A DNA stretch of 64,000 nt from Synaphobranchus kaupii. Taxonomy: Eukaryota; Chordata; Actinopteri; Anguilliformes; Synaphobranchidae. The translations under genes were made by a program, and so were the position numbers. The first letter of the stretch is position 1, and every line of letters begins with the position of its first letter. This document shows positions 1-11,116 of this stretch, piece by piece. The notes beneath the pieces are model-generated. The model made no database searches. It was not told the DNA's origin and saw only the letters and a list, made by a program, of their open reading frames with translations. Where the stretch lies: positions 58,741,626-58,805,625 of the forward strand of contig CM056379.1 of NCBI GenBank assembly GCA_029718625.1, given 5' to 3'.

Positions 1-2923
1 CGACCCGTCTCCGGATCCTTAGCACCATCTGTAAAGACAGGAAGATATGTCTGAAATGTTCGATCAATATAGCTATCAACCCTCCCGCCAACATCAGCCC
101 ATCCCTCCCTATCCTGCTCCAACAGCCACCAATCTATATCCGGCTTCAGGAACAACCAGGGCGGGACCGCAGACACTGGAACAGATGGTGCCATTGCGAA
201 ATCCATAATACCCAGTTCAGTAGCCCACTTATTAGCCATCCACCCAAATCCCACACCCGGCCTAGCTGTATATTCCCAGCACTCACGCAGTACCGCAGAC
301 GTCAAAAAGGCACTGGAGTGGCCCTTCACTGTGGCCCAATATGCCATCATTAGTTTGATCCTCCTCAACTCCAATGGCCATTCCCCCATTTCCACCAACA
401 TTGCACACACTGGGGTCGTCTTAAATGCTCCACAGCATAATCGCAATGCCTTTACCTGGACCACATCTAGACGCTTCAATGTTGACGGTGCAGCTGAGCG
501 GAACACCATACACCCATAGTCTAGGACTGATCTTATGAGAGCATAATATATGGACACAAGGGACGATCTATCCGCCCCCCACTCACAACCTGCCACACAC
601 CTCATAAGGTTAAGGACCTTCTTACATTTTGTCACCACATGATCGATATGTATTTTCCAGGTCAAATTAGTATCGAACCAAAGGCCCAAATACTTAAAGG
701 AACAAACCCTCTCCACTGGCTGGCCATATAGGCTCAACACTTCCGTATCAGGAATCCGCCTCCTTGTGAAAAACATGCTCTTAGTTTTCTGTATCGAAAA
801 CCTAAACCCCCACTTCATGGACCACTCCTCTATCCTAAAAATGGCCTCCTGCACCCTTCTCCTAACGTGGCCTAGGTTACGCCCCCGTTTCCATAAAGCA
901 CCGTCATCAGCGTACAATGCTACCTCCACATTAGCAAAAACATCATCAATCATGATGCTAAACAATAGTGGGCTAATTGCACTACCCTGTGGCGTACCAA
1001 TATTCACTGCACAAGGTTCCGATAGAGCAGACCCCACCCTAACTTGCATAGACCTGTTTAACAAGAAGGACAGAATCAAGTTATAGACCCGTCCAGCCAC
1101 CCCCAACCCTTCCAACTTTAACAAAAGGCCTTCTCTCCACATAGAGTCATATGCCTTTTCTATATCAAAAAATACTGTCACCACCACATCCTTTATAGCC
1201 TGCGCCTTCTTAATATCCGTCTCCAACCTCACCAGGGCATCAAATGTGGAGCGACCTCTCCTGAAACCACTCTGCACCTGCGATAACAGACCCCGCCCCT
1301 CCAAAAAATGAGTCAACCGCCCCACCACCATGCGTTCCATCAGTTTACAAAAATTTGATGTCAGTGCTATTGGGCGGTAGCTAGCAGTACTAGCAGGGTC
1401 CTTCCCTGGCTTCACAAATGGCAAAATCACTGCCTTCTTCCACATCCCCGGAAGGCTGCCCTCCACCCAAATTTTATTGAATACCTTCAACACAACCATC
1501 AATACCTTCTCTGACACATGCCTCAGCATCTCATAGCTCACCAAATCCTGACCCGGGGATGAATTACCCGCCCTCTTTACAGCCAAAGTAAGCTCAGCAT
1601 AATAAACTCCACATCCAATACACTATCAAATACCATCTTCTTATGACCTAAATCCCTGCGTTCCTCCAACACCTCCCTTCGTTGCCTCAGGCACTCCGCA
1701 CTCAACCTCACACCACCAGCTTCCCCTGACAACGTTTTGGCCAACATGTTCGCCTTTTCCCCATCTGTTCTGGCAACCAGATCACCATCCACCAAAACAG
1801 GCACTCGCCTCATCCCACCACATCCCCTCATCTTCTTAAATATCCTCTACACATCAGTCATGCGAGTCTGTCTCCCAAAAGTGGAGCAGAACCGTCGCCA
1901 CGCTGCCCTCTTAGTCCTTTTATTGGTGCGCCTAACCATTGCCCTCAGTCTCTGATACTCCAGCACAGCCTGCTGCGTCATAGACACCCTCAGAGCCCTA
2001 AAAGCTTGGTTTCTCGCCCGAACTGCCTCTGAGCACTCATCCGTCCACCATGGGACCACCCTCCTAACCCCTTTACCCCTACGCACCGGAATCGCTTGAT
2101 TAGCAGCCCCAATAAAAACATCAGTCAGCCCCTCAACACACATATCTACATCCCCCTCAACAGAGACGCCCTGTACAGCTGCCTCACACAGCTCATTAAA
2201 TTTATTCCAGTCCGCTTTATTAAAACACCAAGCCCTCGTAGCAATTCCAGGCCTTTGGTCAACCCCAAAACCCACCTCACAAAAAATCGGGAAATGGTCG
2301 CTCCCCACTGTTGACTCCACCCATACCCTCCAATCACACACAGCAGCCATGTCACTCGAAATTAATGTGAGATCCAAACAAGATGTAAAAGCAGTCCTAA
2401 CATCAAACCTTGTACACTTACCCGTGTTCACACAGACCAGCGACATATCTTCCATAAGCTCCTCAACAATCTCCCCATTCGCATCCGTATGTTCACTGCC
2501 CCACAATGTGCTATGCGCATTAAAATCACCACACCACATTGCACGAACAGCCCTATTGCCGCATAATCCTTTAAGGGCCTCTAACGACAGAGGAGCACAT
2601 GGGTTATAAAAATTAATCACCAGCAAACTGCTCTCCATTCCAAACACTTCCACTGCCACACCTTCCAATTCCGTATTCACCTGTATTTCCCGGTAACCCA
2701 GTCCCTCCTTTATAAATGTAGCACACCCCCCCCCCTGTCCCCAAACCCTGTCTTTTCTGACTGACTCATACTCAGGTAAAACAAAATCCAGATGCGGTTT
2801 CAGCCACGTCTCCTGGACGCATACAACCTCCGGCAGAGCAGGAGCCTCCACAAGGAACCTCTTAAACTCTTGCCCGTTGGCAATCAGGCTGCGAGCATTC
2901 CACTGGAGAAGCAAAATTGCCAT
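1..2923 (-). pseudogene. LINE ORF2 (endonuclease-RT-RNase H), decayed, 3' end off window
   Basis: Encodes the replication polyprotein of a non-LTR retrotransposon. An APE-type endonuclease occupies about 2923-2180 and shows VQETWL, GDFNAH and SDHFPI. The reverse transcriptase follows, with GTPQGSAISPLLF near 1000 and the catalytic YADD at 903-914. An RNase H domain begins at the window edge with FTDGAKD. The start at 2923 is chosen because this ATG lies 4 bases past the ORF1 stop and precedes the typical LLQWNARS start of the endonuclease; an upstream in-frame ATG at 2992 lies inside ORF1. The copy is dead: an amber TAG interrupts it at 1847-1849, and the frame shifts between about 1590 and 1620 just before the RT. 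From there the frame appears open to base 1. The EN-RT-RNase H order and a zinc-knuckle ORF1 fit the I superfamily (I/Nimb-like); the clade is an inference. Confidence 0.88.
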
Positions 2924-2927
2924 TATA

Positions 2928-4137
2928 CTAACCAGGAGGCTGCGACAGCACACCTCCTTCCCGAGCACGTAATTTATCACATAGATTCTCATAAGACATA
3001 TCAGTAATTCCCAGAAAGAGCTCAGCCGCCCCCAGAATTATCTTCAGTTTCTCCGTACGTCTTGACGCCTGAGACACACAGTTAATCACCGTCGCAATAA
3101 ATGCTATAAAATCAAACTTCTTAACATGAAGCACATCTGGATCAGCAACACAGCTATGCTCACACCCTCCCCCCTTACCACTTTCCGCTAATTCACCAGC
3201 CGGAGCCACACCCGCACCACCCGTCCGCGCTAACTCTCTGGGAAGCCTCCTCACAGCCTCGGAGTAAGAGACATTTTGGGTAACTTTAATTTTCTGCACT
3301 TCCTGGGCCTGTTTTTGCACTCTGCACCCCCCATACGCCGCACTATGCTCACCCCCACAATTACAACATTTCAAGCCTTTACCCTCCTCACATTCCCCCA
3401 AACCATGGCCCTCCCCACACCTCACACATCTCTTCTTCCCCTTACACACTGCTGCCACATGTCCCATACGCTGACAGTTAAAGCACCGCAAAGGCTGTGG
3501 CACAAACCGTCTCACAGGATAACACATGTATCCTATTTTTACTTTCTCTGGTAGTGGGACCCCCCCCTTAATCCAGCAATACCGACAAACTGTCCTCTTT
3601 TTGTCCTTCCCTTGTACGCCGCAACCTACTACAATCCAGAAGTTTACCACCCTTGATACATTTCCGTAGTTCGGCCATCTCCATAGACAGGGGAACGCCT
3701 GTAATTACCCCCCTATTTCGAGCCCCGCCGGGCACCACAACTTTCTCTACTTCATGTCCCCCCATTTTACGGCAGCCTAGCGCTTTAGCTTGCTGTTCCA
3801 TACTGGAGAAAAACACCAAAATCCTTCCGTCCCTCAGCCACCTCGCCGACTCAATATCACCAATGTCCTTTGCCAATATCTTAGACATTTTTACCGGATT
3901 TGGAAGCTGCCTTTCATTCTTTTTAAATGTAATTATAACCTTGAATTCAGTTTCCCCTGCACGGTTACTTATGCTCGATTCCCGTTCCATCGACTTCACT
4001 GTTTTAGTGCTCCGGTGTTCTCGGTTGTCATCCCCCGAACCATCCGACAACCCACGTTTTTTCCGGGGCATATGCCATTCCATGTCTGATGGCTCAGACC
4101 CATCCGAAGACCCTGCCATCGCCCTCCAGTCACGCAA
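2928..4137 (-). pseudogene. LINE ORF1 (gag-like zinc-knuckle protein), frameshifted
   Basis: The first ORF of the same LINE, a nucleic-acid-binding protein that packages the RNA. The N-terminal part (4137-3568) is charged and polar. The C-terminal part (to 2928) carries three CCHC-type knuckles in a row: CFNCQRMGHVAAVC, CVRCGEGHGLGEC and CCNCGGEHSAAYGGC. The two parts are in different frames. The first ends at TAA 3568-3570, directly beside a C8 run at 3560-3567 (G8 on the coding strand), so the frame break lies within about 3560-3600. The ORF1 stop TAG at 2928-2930 sits 4 bases before the ORF2 ATG, the usual tight ORF1/ORF2 spacing. The start at 4137 is the first ATG of the open frame. Confidence 0.85.
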
Positions 4138-4345
4138 CAGGCGTAGTCAACCCGCCTCAGTCTCCCGATATCCAAACCCACAGCAAACCCTACTCTGATT
4201 CGGCGGTGACACTCCAAAGATAGAAAAGAAACAGTCAACGCAAAGCAAAGCAATACAAAACAAAACAAAACAAAACAAAACAAAACACAGCTACCGATTT
4301 CCCGCTGTCCGATTTCGAAACTACCTCCGCTCATGCGCACCATCC
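4138..4345 (-). other. Probable LINE 5' UTR with (AAAAC)n tract
   Basis: Sequence upstream of ORF1, with an AAAAC pentamer run at about 4250-4287 (TTTTG on the coding strand). No target-site duplication could be fixed, so the 5' boundary is a guess. Confidence 0.4.
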
Positions 4346-5187
4346 TCTGAGGTGATCAGCTGCAAACACGCTTAATATGCACACAGGTGAAACAGGTTCC
4401 AACTCCTTCTAATTAGCAACACAAAAGACAGGTAGCTGGCCCAATCACAGCGAGCAAGCTACAGACTAACTGCAAACAATTCAAAATAAGCTAAGCTACC
4501 GAGTGACTCCAATCTGTTCTATTAACTAACAACAGCTGAAAGCAATGAAAAAAGATACGCTTATCTGAATCCGAGCGTAGCCTAGACGATCCTCGACGCA
4601 ACAAGATGCACTCTGTTTTAACTAAAGTTTTAACTTTATTAGAAGACGATTTGTGACAACTCTGCCGAGTACGGAGTTTCTAAGTGTCACTATTTTCCCT
4701 TAGCAAGTCCATTTAACAAGCAACCCCCCCACCTACCTACCCATGCGTGACATAGTGGACAATAGCGTCTATGTGTGAGTTCATAAATATATTTATTCAT
4801 CATATAAAATTAGAATTCCATCATAGCAACAAGATAACCCCAACAATAGCTTGATCATATGCCAAAAAAGCAGTGAATAGCCCTGCTCACTCAAATGCAA
4901 AATAAACATGTGAAATTATTGTCTCATTATACAACGTGTTCTACTATGAATATCTGTTACTAAATATGAAATAAATATACAATCCTACCATTGGTTTCAC
5001 ACATGTGTGAAATGAAATGTTCCTTTCAAAATTCAGTGGTCATTTATTGTCTGGTACAATCCGTTTGAGAAATATACACTTTATACCGCTATTACACTAT
5101 CTGAAACGTCGACTCGTAATACCCCCCATGCCCTGCAAGCCAATCTCATTCATTACAGTTAATTCTGGTTTAATTGTCGGCTCTTTT
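4346..5187. other. AT-rich non-coding DNA
   Basis: No gene or structured repeat recognised. Stop codons are frequent in all frames. Confidence 0.5.
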
Positions 5188-5595
5188 ATCCAATAGAGTA
5201 CATCATAACCTTAGCAACAGTATATGCAATGTCTTATTAGGTGCTTTGCACAATTAATTACAGCCCAGCATAATGGCAGTTTTCGTTTTAATGGTCTACT
5301 ATTACGCAAGCTCTACAGAAAACGCATTCCTCGACTGGAGTTTTGCCTTCCTGATATGTAAATAGTACTGCTTCTAAAATGCAGTTGGTCTCGCTGGCTA
5401 CATACTGTATGTATGTTAGTTTTTCCACTCAAGCACTGTCTTGTCCAATATGATTGATATTGGCCTATTGTTATTTTCACATTTTGAGTGCATTTCACAT
5501 ACTGTAGTGCAATCGTAAATTTCTTGTTTAATGTAGGCTACCAATTTTCATTGAAGATAAAACATTTGGGAGCATTTTGCAGATGATGGAATCAA
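5188..5595. repeat. Dispersed ~400-bp repeat, copy A
   Basis: Matches 7010-7415 in the same orientation over about 400 bases with many substitutions. Shared blocks include gcagttttcgttttaatggt, aaaatgcagttggtctcgct and gagtgcatttcacatactgt. No ORF and no recognised family. In copy B the repeat is joined directly to the repeat at 6720-7015, so the two may be parts of one larger element. Confidence 0.75.
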
Positions 5596-6212
5596 AAAAA
5601 ATTGGACAGTTTAACATAATGTAGAATAAAGTAATCATTTTTAATATTTGGTCGCATATCCTTTGCATGCCATGACTTCCTGATGTCTGTGATCCAACAA
5701 TATCAAAAGACTCTTGATATCTTATTTTCTGGTACTCCTACAAGCGATACTATAACCTCTCTGTATTTGAATGGATCTCTATGGGAATTTTAGGGTGGAA
5801 CTAGATTTAGCTGTACTAGTGCAGTGCCCGTTCAAAACGTCACTATGCCCAAATAAGGGCATAGGGTACTGCTCCGTGAAGTCCAGTGCCCATTAAGGTA
5901 CAGTGCACGTTCGGACCGGGACAATTTTCTCGCAAACTGTTCATCCGATCGACTTCAACCTCGACACTGCACTTACTTGGATCATCAGCAATACACCCAC
6001 CAAGTTTCAAGTCGATCGGATGAACGTTCCTTGAGAAAATCGAAGGACAGACATACATACATACATACAGACAGAGATTCCTGGAATTATAGTTAGATAT
6101 TACACTGGAACAGTATGGAACACATGGTTGGCTAAATGGCTCTAAGTCATCAAGGGTCTGATGTATCAAACAAGCCTCAAACCATCACTCTGCTGCCAGA
6201 AATACAGTAGAT
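5596..6212. mobile_element. Left part of the foldback DNA-element family, with internal insertion
   Basis: 5610-5813 and 6096-6212 match the left half of the palindromic element described at 28237-28975 (for example cctttgcatgccatgacttc, caagcgatactataacctct and ggctaaatggctctaagtca). Between them, about 5814-6095 is extra sequence not present in the other copies. The copy stops at 6212, where LTR-like sequence begins. Confidence 0.7.
5814..6095 (+). repeat. Insertion with 17-bp inverted repeat and (ACAT)n tail
   Basis: Interrupts the foldback element. It contains gttcatccgatcgactt near 5940 and its exact complement aagtcgatcggatgaac near 6010, then cgaaggacagacatacatac and an ACAT run to about 6078. 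The short-repeat tail resembles 3' ends of RTE-type LINEs in fish; that assignment is tentative. Confidence 0.45.
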
Positions 6213-6717
6213 ATGTGAGGTCCCTGTGTTCCGTCCCTGGTTTTCCCTTCGTCTCACAGTCCACCCCGTGTTTTCCCTCTCTCCCTCCACTTGTGTCTTT
6301 CACTCCCCACACCTGCATTGTGTTTCCCTTTCATTTCTTCGTTAGTCTGTTGCTCATTCTGTCCTTGTTAGGTTTCATTCATTCCATTCATATTCCCGAC
6401 CGTGGGCCACTGTGCCCGTTCATGTTCCCGACCGCGGGCCACCGCGCCCGTTCATGTTCCCGACCGCGGGCCACCATTCATGTTCCCGACCATGGGTCTC
6501 CGCACCCATTCATGTTCCTGACCGCGGGCCACCGCGCCCGTTCCTGTTTTTGACCGCGGGTCTCCACGCCTGGATCCTGACCCTCCAAGTTCCTGACCTT
6601 CCAAGTTTGTCTGTTATGCCCGCTTTCTGTCTTGCCCTTGCCTGTCTCCCATTAAATGTACTCCCTGGTGGAGTTTTCCCCTGAGCCGTCTCTGAGTCTT
6701 GCGTTTGGGTCCAGCAA
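6211..6717 (+). mobile_element. LTR-like block with internal minisatellite
   Basis: Pyrimidine-rich sequence with ATTAAA at about 6652 followed by a short R/U5-like tail ending in gcgtttgggtccagca. The tail resembles those of the LTRs at 12043-12647 and (minus strand) 17716-18986. Possible termini are TGTGAGG and CCAGCA. No target duplication was found. The left flank is the foldback element and the right flank an unrelated repeat, so the insertion site is rearranged. Confidence 0.45.
6388..6570 (+). repeat. Minisatellite, ~32-bp unit, about six units
   Basis: Degenerate tandem copies of a ~32-bp unit whose core reads ttcatgttcccgaccgcggg and continues ccaccgcgcccg. Units vary in length and carry point changes. 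Confidence 0.85.
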
Positions 6718-6719
6718 AT

Positions 6720-7015
6720 TGTATTCATTTTATGACATGTTTTGGATAGGGGTTGAACCCATAGATATCTACCCACCTATACTGATGAAATAGTAATTCC
6801 CACTTGAAAATTTTATTTAGAGCAGTGCACAATTTAGCCACTCGGATAGATTTGGAGACACTAATAGACAACAGGGTACACTGCCTATATTTTGCATCAT
6901 AGATCTTTAGAAGTTCTGCATATCATCCTCAGATTTTGCAAACTTGTGAACATGGCGTTTATGATCCAGGAAATGTATAGATTTACCTGTTTCACTTATG
7001 TAGCTCTCAGTACAT
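6720..7015. repeat. Dispersed repeat R2, copy 1
   Basis: Shares gcagtgcacaatttagcca, gttctgcatatcatcctcag and tttatgatccaggaaatgta with 7757-8310. The second half is also shared with 12652-12947. It runs directly into copy B of the ~400-bp repeat. Confidence 0.75.
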
Positions 7016-7415
7016 TATAGAGTATATTATAACCTCAGCAACAGTATATGCCACGTCTTTTTGGGTGCTTTGAACAATATACTGCAGCCCAGCGTAACGG
7101 CAGTTTTCGTTTTAATGGTCTAGTATTACGCAAGCTGTGTAGAAAACGCATTAGGGAGGCGAGTTTAGCTTTTCCGATATGTATGTATTTTTGCGTCTAA
7201 AATGCAGTTGGTCTCGCTGGCTACATATGTACGTTCGTGTTTCCACTCGAGCACTGTCTTTCCAATATGTTTGATAGCCCTGGTGTTATTTTCGCATTTT
7301 GAGTGCATTTCACATACTGTAGTGCAATCGTTAGCTAAATGTATTTTTGAACTAGGCTACCGATGTTCATTGAAGATAGAATATTTGGCAGCATTTTACA
7401 GATGGTGGAAAACTA
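7016..7415. repeat. Dispersed ~400-bp repeat, copy B
   Basis: Direct-orientation relative of 5188-5595, with shared blocks in the same order. No coding potential. Confidence 0.75.
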
Positions 7416-7756
7416 TTTTATGTTCATGTTATCATACATAATATAGGCTATGGCGTATACGAGTCTCTTAGGGCATGACAAGTGCTCATTCCAATTTACT
7501 GTTGCGCTAATATGTGGTAGATTAAGGTAAAAATTTCCTTGGAGTTATTATGAATAGGAAAACTTAAAAGATTAAAAGAATATCCCAGGACAAAAGTATA
7601 CATACTGTAGAGTACAGGGACAAGTGATGTTTTATTGAGGTACAAGAGTGAATGATTAGGCAACATATTTAGGTGATGTAACACTGTGATATCAATGTTT
7701 TTTATCTTAAGCCACCAGAGGGAGCAAATGTGTATGCGTTATAATGTAGAAAACTA
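7416..7756. other. AT-rich non-coding DNA
   Basis: Nothing recognised. Confidence 0.5.
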
Positions 7757-8330
7757 ATTTTATTCATTTTATGACATGTTTTGCTTAGGGGATTTGGACC
7801 CATAGATATCTACCCCCCTATACTGCTGAAAATATATAATTCTCACTTGGAAATTATGCACAAGTGAGTTTTATGAGCCCAAACTGTTGATTTGTAGTTA
7901 AATATTTCATTTTTTTATTTTATTTGCAGCAGTGCACAATTTAGCCATTTGGATAGATTTGGAGACACTAATGGACAACAGGATACACTGCTATATTTTG
8001 CATCATAGACCTTTAGTAGTTCTGCATATCATCCTCAGATTTTGCAAAACTTGTGGACATGGAGTTTATGATCCAGGAAATGTATATATATGTATTACCG
8101 ATTTCACTTATGTAGCTCTCAGCAAAATTTAAAAAAACTATTTTAAATTTTTTTTCCCCTAAGTTTCTTTGCATTTGTGGCACTTTATTTTGACTTAAAT
8201 TATGAAAATAAACAAATCTAAGTTTGTATTGTAAATGGTACACCTGTCTTCTTTCATTTAAGCCATTTACCAAGTTTATGTGATGCTCACACCTGGAGTT
8301 ATAAAGCCTTAAACAGAGCACCCCTAAATA
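7757..8330. repeat. Dispersed repeat R2, copy 2 (most complete)
   Basis: Matches 6720-7015 at its start and 12652-12947 at its end. Its right end (gtgatgctcacacctgg) is joined to the truncated gypsy element. A 21-base segment at 8198-8218 is inverted relative to the copy at 12850-12870. Confidence 0.8.
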
Positions 8331-8985
8331 GGTGAAATTTGCCATCTGCGCCAAGGGGTTAACTGCCGATAGTCCACACACAAACGTATGGTGCCATCCT
8401 TCTTCTGTACAATCACAATAGGGGCAGAATAGGGGCTACAGCTCACCCGCACGATATCCCGGTCTAGAAGCTCTTTAATATGGGTCTTAACCAGCTCATA
8501 CTGGGAAGGGGGAAGTCGGCGATAACGCTGCCGGACAGGGGCCTCATCTAATAAGGGTATTTCATGTTGAATGAGGTCTGTACACCCCAAGTCTCCCTCG
8601 CTCTGGCTGAACACATCACTATACTTATGAAGAAGGGCCCTACACTTCTGGTCCTGTTCAGGACTGAGATTAGGCCACGAAACTTCTGACAGGTTAGGGG
8701 GGCTACTTTGAGCCTGCAGGGACTGTACATAAACAACACATTCCGCACCGCCAGACTTTTCAAGAATAACAGTACTATTACTTAGCTGCACCTCTACTAT
8801 AAACAGTTCACCCAAGAGGGTTTGGCATGAAAGCCAGATATCTTGGGTCTCAACATTAACAACCGGCACAGAAACCTTCCCCCGTTTCACAGGCAGAAAA
8901 GCCCTAGAGGCTAAAAGTCCATCCGGCAACCTACTAGTGGTTGGCTCAAACAAAGCGGACTGGAGGACACCAACAAAACCTTGAG
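8324..8985 (-). pseudogene. Gypsy pol fragment: start of reverse transcriptase, 3'-truncated
   Basis: N-terminal part of a Ty3/gypsy-type reverse transcriptase, translated from the minus strand. It shows the typical linker and first RT motifs, ending in the conserved IVQKKDGTIRLCVDYRQL at about 8420-8370. The RT then breaks off: the next codons are unrelated and the catalytic YxDD region, RNase H and integrase are absent from the window. The reading frame differs from the protease just upstream, so a frameshift lies at about 8975-9010. The element therefore cannot make a functional polymerase. Confidence 0.85.
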
Positions 8986-9579
8986 TAGGCTACAGGTAGC
9001 AGGAATCATCTTTAGAGACCCAGCAGGAACATGGATGGAAGTACGCCCACTGACTTTAACTTTACCCAAGCAGCCAGTCTGTGACACACAATCCAGCTTG
9101 TGGCATTCAGCAAAAGCATCTCTCCAAGCCTCACTGGCCATTTGTACTGGGGCAGACTGAAATAATGCGGACCCGTGTTGATTAAAAAGCTCATCATAGC
9201 AACTACTAATCACATTCATCCCCAGGAGACCCGGAACCCTAGATTTATTACGTCGGCTAAGTGGAGCCGGGGGGTCTCTTACCACCAGGACACCCATGCG
9301 TAAGAGGTTTTTACCCAACACTTGAATATCCAGCTCTAGGTAACCCAAGTATGGGATCTCTAGACCATTTGCAGCCCTTAATTGGAGCCAACTACACTCC
9401 TGTAACTGTTTATCTCCCCAAGATTGAAAATGTTGTTTAAAAAAAAACTCAGAAATAGTGGTCACCATGGACCCGGTATCGAGTAGACAAGGAACCTTAA
9501 TACCCCCCATATCCACTTCAACTACAGGACATGTCTCAATAAGCTTTGGCAAATGTTTTGAGTATACGGTGGAGCCCAA
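8911..9579 (-). pseudogene. Gypsy aspartic protease domain
   Basis: Retroviral-type aspartic protease of the gypsy element. The catalytic LLDTGSMVTT lies at about residues 32-41 of the frame, near 9480. The frame differs from gag (9621-10752) and from the RT frame downstream. In an intact element protease and RT are normally contiguous, so the last ~20 residues of this frame, past about 8985, are out-of-frame tail. It is part of the same truncated element. Confidence 0.82.
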
Positions 9580-9620
9580 AAAATCCCCCTCTGATGGCTG
9601 ACTCTCTGCACCAGAGGGTG

Positions 9621-10752
9621 CTAGTTTCCCTGTTGCTCGGCAACACGCACGACTGCCTCCCCTTCCTGTCTCTGCTCTACTGTCTCTCCCCGCCTATTTG
9701 GCCCAGGGGCCCCAGCTGATTCGATACGACAAAATCTGGCGATATGGCCTGGTTGATCACAGCGCAAACATATGGGTCTGCCATCCGGTTGAAATCGGTA
9801 GGGCCTACGCAAGGGCCCATTAGCACCCCGGTTCTGAATGGCGTGTGAGTGAGAGGAGGCTAATTGCTTCAGGATAGCATCCAATTGAGTCTGTTGTCTA
9901 CGCAAGCACTCCTTCAACTCTGCCAGTTCATCACTAGATTTAGCTGTAACTGTATAACTGTCAGCACTACACTCACCCGCCATCTGAGCCTGGGAGTCAC
10001 AAGAGTAAGCTTGAGTCCTCAAAGCACCCACATGTTCCCCATCCTCCACCCAGCGAATGGCTTCGCTGCGAATAGTTAAAAAGGAAGATTCAGGATTAAG
10101 TCTAACTGACCGTTTAAGTTCTCGTCGTAATAACCCATCCCTCACATGCTCAACAAATTGATCCCGTACAAGCGCATCTGAGTTTAGGACATCTCAGAGA
10201 TTATTACGTTTTATAGCCTCCATTAAAGATAATAGGGCATGTGAATATTCACGGACTGATTCTCTCTCCGACTGCTTACGCTGAAAAAACTGTTTCTGCA
10301 AGGAAATAAATGATTGGGAACACCCATAAATTTCACTTAATATCTCCAAAATGGTGTCAGGGTTATTTTGGTCGGCTGGGGGCCGAAACCTAATTTCGCT
10401 TTTAGCCTCACCATCCAACTGATCATATAAAAACAGCGCTTGTTCCGCGCGGGACATGTGTCGTACCTCCAAGGACCGACGAGCCTCCTCTATCCATTCC
10501 TCCACTGGTAAAGAATCAGTGGCCTTTCCTCAGAACCTAGGACATTTCCTGTCTCTTGGCAGGTAGACATAACGTTCAAGCCTATCAGGGGTTGCCGCTA
10601 TTGATACATTGTTAGCCCGTGCAGAGCCAGCCCCCACAGAGCTAGCCTCTGTTGCACCAGCCCTTAATCTGTCATTGTCAGTCTGCAACTGTTGAACCAG
10701 TTCAGTCAGTAGTCTAAGTTGTTCTTCTGTGTTTACCCCTTCAGTAGACATT
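9621..10752 (-). pseudogene. Gypsy gag with two nonsense codons
   Basis: The structural protein of the element. One frame runs from ATG 10752 (MSTEGVNTEEQL, a predicted coiled-coil start) through the capsid-like region (WIEEARRSLEV, LFLYDQLDGEAKSEI) to a nucleocapsid CCHC knuckle, CLRCDQPGHIARFC, at about 9730-9770, and ends at 9621. Two in-frame TGA codons break it, at 10530-10532 and 10194-10196. The second could be CpG decay of an Arg codon. The upstream in-frame ATG at 10829 is less likely because the residues between are hydrophobic leader-like sequence without gag character. An old, inactive copy. Confidence 0.85.
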
Positions 10753-11116
10753 GTAGTATAACAATGAAATGCTCCACAATAGAAGCCAAAAAAAACAAAA
10801 GAAAAGAAAACATGCACTAAACAAAACACCCAGAATTACAGACCCCAGTAATACTTAGCAGATTCAATAGCCAGTCCTCCCTGGATCAGATCCCATGCCC
10901 GGTTGCTTGGAAAGTCTTGTGCCGAACTTCAGAGCGTAACCACTGTTTTTCCCAATCCCACAGTTCACCATACACATACACACTAAACTACGAGCTCTAT
11001 TTTACCTGTTGATTAATTAAAATAAACCAGCTGTACAAATCCTGCCGACTACGCCAAATGTGGCCTCCACTATATATATATATATATATATACACACATT
11101 TGTACTGACTACGCCA
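10753..11116 (-). other. Gypsy leader with duplicated primer-binding-like motif
   Basis: Between the probable LTR and gag. On the minus strand tggcgtagtcggcaggat begins near 11055 and a second tggcgtagtcag lies near 11111, separated by a (TA)n tract at 11072-11092. Such a motif right after the 5' LTR is where the tRNA primer binds. The duplication is unusual. The exact PBS is not proven. Confidence 0.5.

Noticed and set aside
331..4198. Plus-strand frames across the first 4 kb
   Set aside because: Shadows of the minus-strand LINE ORFs.
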